Positions 47,684 through 48,378 of a DNA stretch of 48,378 bases are shown here, piece by piece. The position numbers were made by a program, and so were the translations under genes. Below the pieces are notes generated by a model. It worked only from the letters and a program-made list of their open reading frames with translations. It did no database searches and had not been told where the DNA came from. The stretch's first letter is position 1, and every line of letters begins with the position of its first letter. Origin of the DNA: Aurantimonas marianensis. GTDB lineage: Bacteria; Pseudomonadota; Alphaproteobacteria; Rhizobiales; Rhizobiaceae. The stretch is taken from positions 1 to 48,378 of the forward strand of contig NZ_JALHBS010000031.1 in the NCBI RefSeq assembly GCF_024195285.1, read 5' to 3'.

Positions 47684-47976
47684 CCGACGATCCGGACCCG
47701 TTTCTCCAGCCCGACCAACTCAGCATCATTACGGCGATTGAAGCGGCGCTTGCGTCGCGCGGTAATGGCAAGACCGTCTGTCCCTCCGAAGTGGCGCGGG
47801 CCCTGGCCGGCTCGAACGAGAAAAACTGGCGCCGCCTGATGAAGCCGATCCGTGCCGAATCCGTCAGGCTGGCCGAAGCGGGCCGGCTCGAAATCCGCCG
47901 CAAGGGCAAGACCGTTGATCCACATGATTTCCGGGGCGTCTATCGTCTAGCCGCGCCCCGCGCGGTGGAAGATTGA
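47680..47976 (+). CDS. DUF3253 family protein
   Basis: A 98-residue protein predicted to form a small winged-helix-like domain, family DUF3253, function unknown. Recognisable segments are TVCPSEVARAL (32-42), NWRRLMKPIR (49-58) and GRLEIRRKGKTVDPHDFRGVYRL (69-91). The start is taken as TTG 47680, overlapping the DUF599 stop (ATTGA); GAAAGGTG is about 10 bases upstream. The frame stays open back to 46972 but only as an off-frame shadow of DUF599. The short shared overlap suggests coupling. Confidence 0.85.
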   Translation: MTDDPDPFLQPDQLSIITAIEAALASRGNGKTVCPSEVARALAGSNEKNWRRLMKPIRAESVRLAEAGRLEIRRKGKTVDPHDFRGVYRLAAPRAVED

Positions 47977-48014
47977 TCCTCTGAGGGTTCGCCTGACCCG
48001 CGTGTACCTTCGGC

Positions 48015-48378
48015 TCAGCCTCCCGGACTTGGTATGAGAGAATCGGTGCGACCGGCAAGGCGATAGGCCAGGAGCCCGAGATACTCGCGGATCGCGAAAT
48101 GCACTTTCTCCAGGTTGCGGGTCGTGGTGCTCGACGGCCGCCACAGCGCGGTGCCGGCCGGCGTGCGATAGTCGACCGGATAAGGCAACACGGCGAACTC
48201 CGCGACTCGGAATGTCCCGACCGCCCGCGGCATGTGGTAAGCCGAAGTGACAAGCAGCCAGATCTCGCCTGGCTTCGGCCGCGCGAGCTGCTTGGAAAAA
48301 AGCGCGTTTTCGTAGGTGTCTCTGGCCCTGCTGTCCAGCGCAAGGCGATCTGGCTCGAGACCGAGCGAGAGAAAGAGG
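48015..48378 (-). CDS. YdcF/ElyC-type DUF218 protein (partial, N-terminus beyond window)
   Basis: The C-terminal 120 residues of a DUF218 protein, open to the right edge. The stretch around DTYENALFSKQL and WLLVTSAYHMPRAVGTFR is the conserved DUF218 core: an Asn/Glu pair, then a strand and Ser-x-x-His-Met-Pro-Arg. Members include YdcF and the envelope proteins SanA and ElyC. Full proteins are usually 200-270 residues with N-terminal membrane helices, which would lie outside the window. It converges on the DUF3253 gene with a 38-base gap. Confidence 0.88.
   Translation of the reverse strand, partial: LFLSLGLEPDRLALDSRARDTYENALFSKQLARPKPGEIWLLVTSAYHMPRAVGTFRVAEFAVLPYPVDYRTPAGTALWRPSSTTTRNLEKVHFAIREYLGLLAYRLAGRTDSLIPSPGG

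Overview
The window is a high-GC alphaproteobacterial chromosome segment, most likely from the Hyphomicrobiales (Rhizobiales). The evidence is the conserved block running from the citrate synthase gene through lpxB-lpxI-lpxA-fabZ-lpxD-bamA-rseP-cdsA-uppS-frr-pyrH-tsf-rpsB, an eipB (DUF1849) gene, the phasin-clpS-clpA trio, a DUF1489 gene, and one perfect CtrA-type site (TTAA-N7-TTAAC).

Layout. (1) 1-6450: nitrate respiration. narG is cut by the left edge. Upstream of it are a NarK1-NarK2 fusion transporter with an FNR-type site in its promoter, and a divergent NarR-like Crp/Fnr regulator. (2) 6599-15495: a catabolic cluster. A GntR/FadR-type repressor is divergent from a tripartite tricarboxylate transporter (tctC-tctB-tctA). 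The transporter is translationally coupled to an LVIVD-repeat protein and followed by an aldo/keto reductase, an alpha/beta hydrolase, a broken fumarylacetoacetate-hydrolase-family gene and a TauE/SafE permease. The substrate is unknown. (3) 15654-20962: comEC, divergent from gltX, then gltA. (4) 21012-34795, all on the minus strand: translation factors, isoprenoid and phospholipid synthesis, intramembrane proteolysis, outer-membrane assembly and lipid A synthesis. (5) 35007-40106: eipB; then ridA-like, GDPD, a FemAB-like/GNAT gene and HIT on the plus strand; then azlC-azlD. (6) 40175-45492: phasin, clpS and clpA, divergent from a SPOR-domain D,D-carboxypeptidase. (7) 45566-48378: small or poorly characterised genes, including a 41-residue membrane protein gene, and a partial YdcF gene at the right edge.

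No rRNA, tRNA, CRISPR array, insertion sequence or phage gene was seen. The observations I would follow first are: the CtrA-type site, 41-residue membrane protein and terminator unit (46527-46823); the face-to-face promoters sharing one inverted repeat between gntR and tctC (7361-7416); the LVIVD protein coupled to the transporter, with an insert resembling sigma-70 region 3; the internal deletion in the FAH-family gene; and the absence of dxr from its usual place between cdsA and rseP. No single clearly undescribed system can be proven from the sequence alone.
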